From Artemia franciscana (lineage: Eukaryota > Arthropoda > Branchiopoda > Anostraca > Artemiidae), in assembly GCF_032884065.1 (NCBI RefSeq), contig NC_088872.1, positions 11,085,654 to 11,149,653 of the forward strand: 64,000 nucleotides of DNA, written 5' to 3'. Positions 63,991 through 64,000 of the stretch are shown piece by piece. Within the stretch, counting starts at the first letter, position 1. Each line of letters begins with the position of its first letter. The translations under genes were made by a program, and so were the position numbers. Below the pieces are notes generated by a model, which did not search any database, was not told the DNA's origin, and worked only from the letters and a program-made list of their open reading frames with translations.

Positions 63991-64000
63991 TACTGACTGC

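Larger units (their letters stand above)
60341..64000 (+). mobile_element. DIRS-like retrotransposon relic, interrupted
   Basis: Plus-strand fragments occur in DIRS order: a Gag-like part at 60341-61100, an RT part at 61780-61955 and an RNase H-side part at 63745-63990 that runs off the window. Between them sit pieces of the hairpin family (60746-61002 and 61960-63641). No tyrosine recombinase or terminal repeat is in view. Non-functional. Confidence 0.6.

Overview
This is eukaryotic genomic DNA. It is AT-rich, has GT-AG introns, and is dominated by decayed transposable elements and satellite-like repeats. The transposon mix points to an invertebrate: a mag-like Ty3 LTR element, CR1/L2-like and RTE-like LINEs, a tRNA-derived SINE, a DIRS relic, a hAT relic of the DUF4371/ZMYM type and a Helitron. 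A crustacean or other arthropod seems most likely, but that is an inference and the species cannot be fixed from the sequence. There is no prokaryotic operon structure, rRNA or CRISPR array.

The one host gene I can establish is a proteasome beta-4 (PSMB4-type) gene on the minus strand. Its five supported coding exons lie at 53861-53755, 50296-50090, 45898-45752, 42463-42262 and 33606-33518, with a possible sixth at 32490-32451. Every supported junction has a GT donor, an AG acceptor and a matching phase. The gene covers about 21 kb because its introns carry hAT, LINE, microsatellite and other repeat DNA.

Layout: 1-3.3 kb holds a tandemly duplicated block with a LINE 3' fragment and (TA)n tracts. 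3.3-9.4 kb is tandem and dispersed repeats, with a ~330-bp unit array at 5.5-7.4 kb. 9.5-10.5 kb is a LINE 3' relic followed by a foldback hairpin. 11.24-15.64 kb is a structurally complete Ty3/mag-like retrotransposon with 95-bp LTRs and a 5-bp target-site duplication, inactivated by stops, a frameshift and an integrase substitution. 15.8-18.25 kb holds two LINE relics. 19.8-23.85 kb is a decayed CR1/L2-like LINE with a nested SINE. 24.6-28.8 kb is repeat DNA, including an inverted copy of the ~330-bp unit array. 28.85-30.74 kb is repeat-poor. 30.74-32.34 kb is the first of three ~1.6-kb copies of a hairpin-rich repeat family; the others are at 54.03-55.68 and 61.96-63.64 kb. 32.45-53.88 kb is PSMB4 and its introns. 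55.97-56.93 kb is a LINE relic. 57.54-60.24 kb is a Helitron sitting inside a (TA)n tract. 60.34-64.0 kb is a DIRS-like relic broken by two insertions of the hairpin family.

Apart from PSMB4, the genes here are parts of mobile elements and do not form a pathway. The most interesting structures are the recurrent hairpin family, the inverted pair of 330-bp-unit elements, the Helitron with tandem 3' ends and rearranged helicase blocks, and the PSMB4 C-terminal exon choice.
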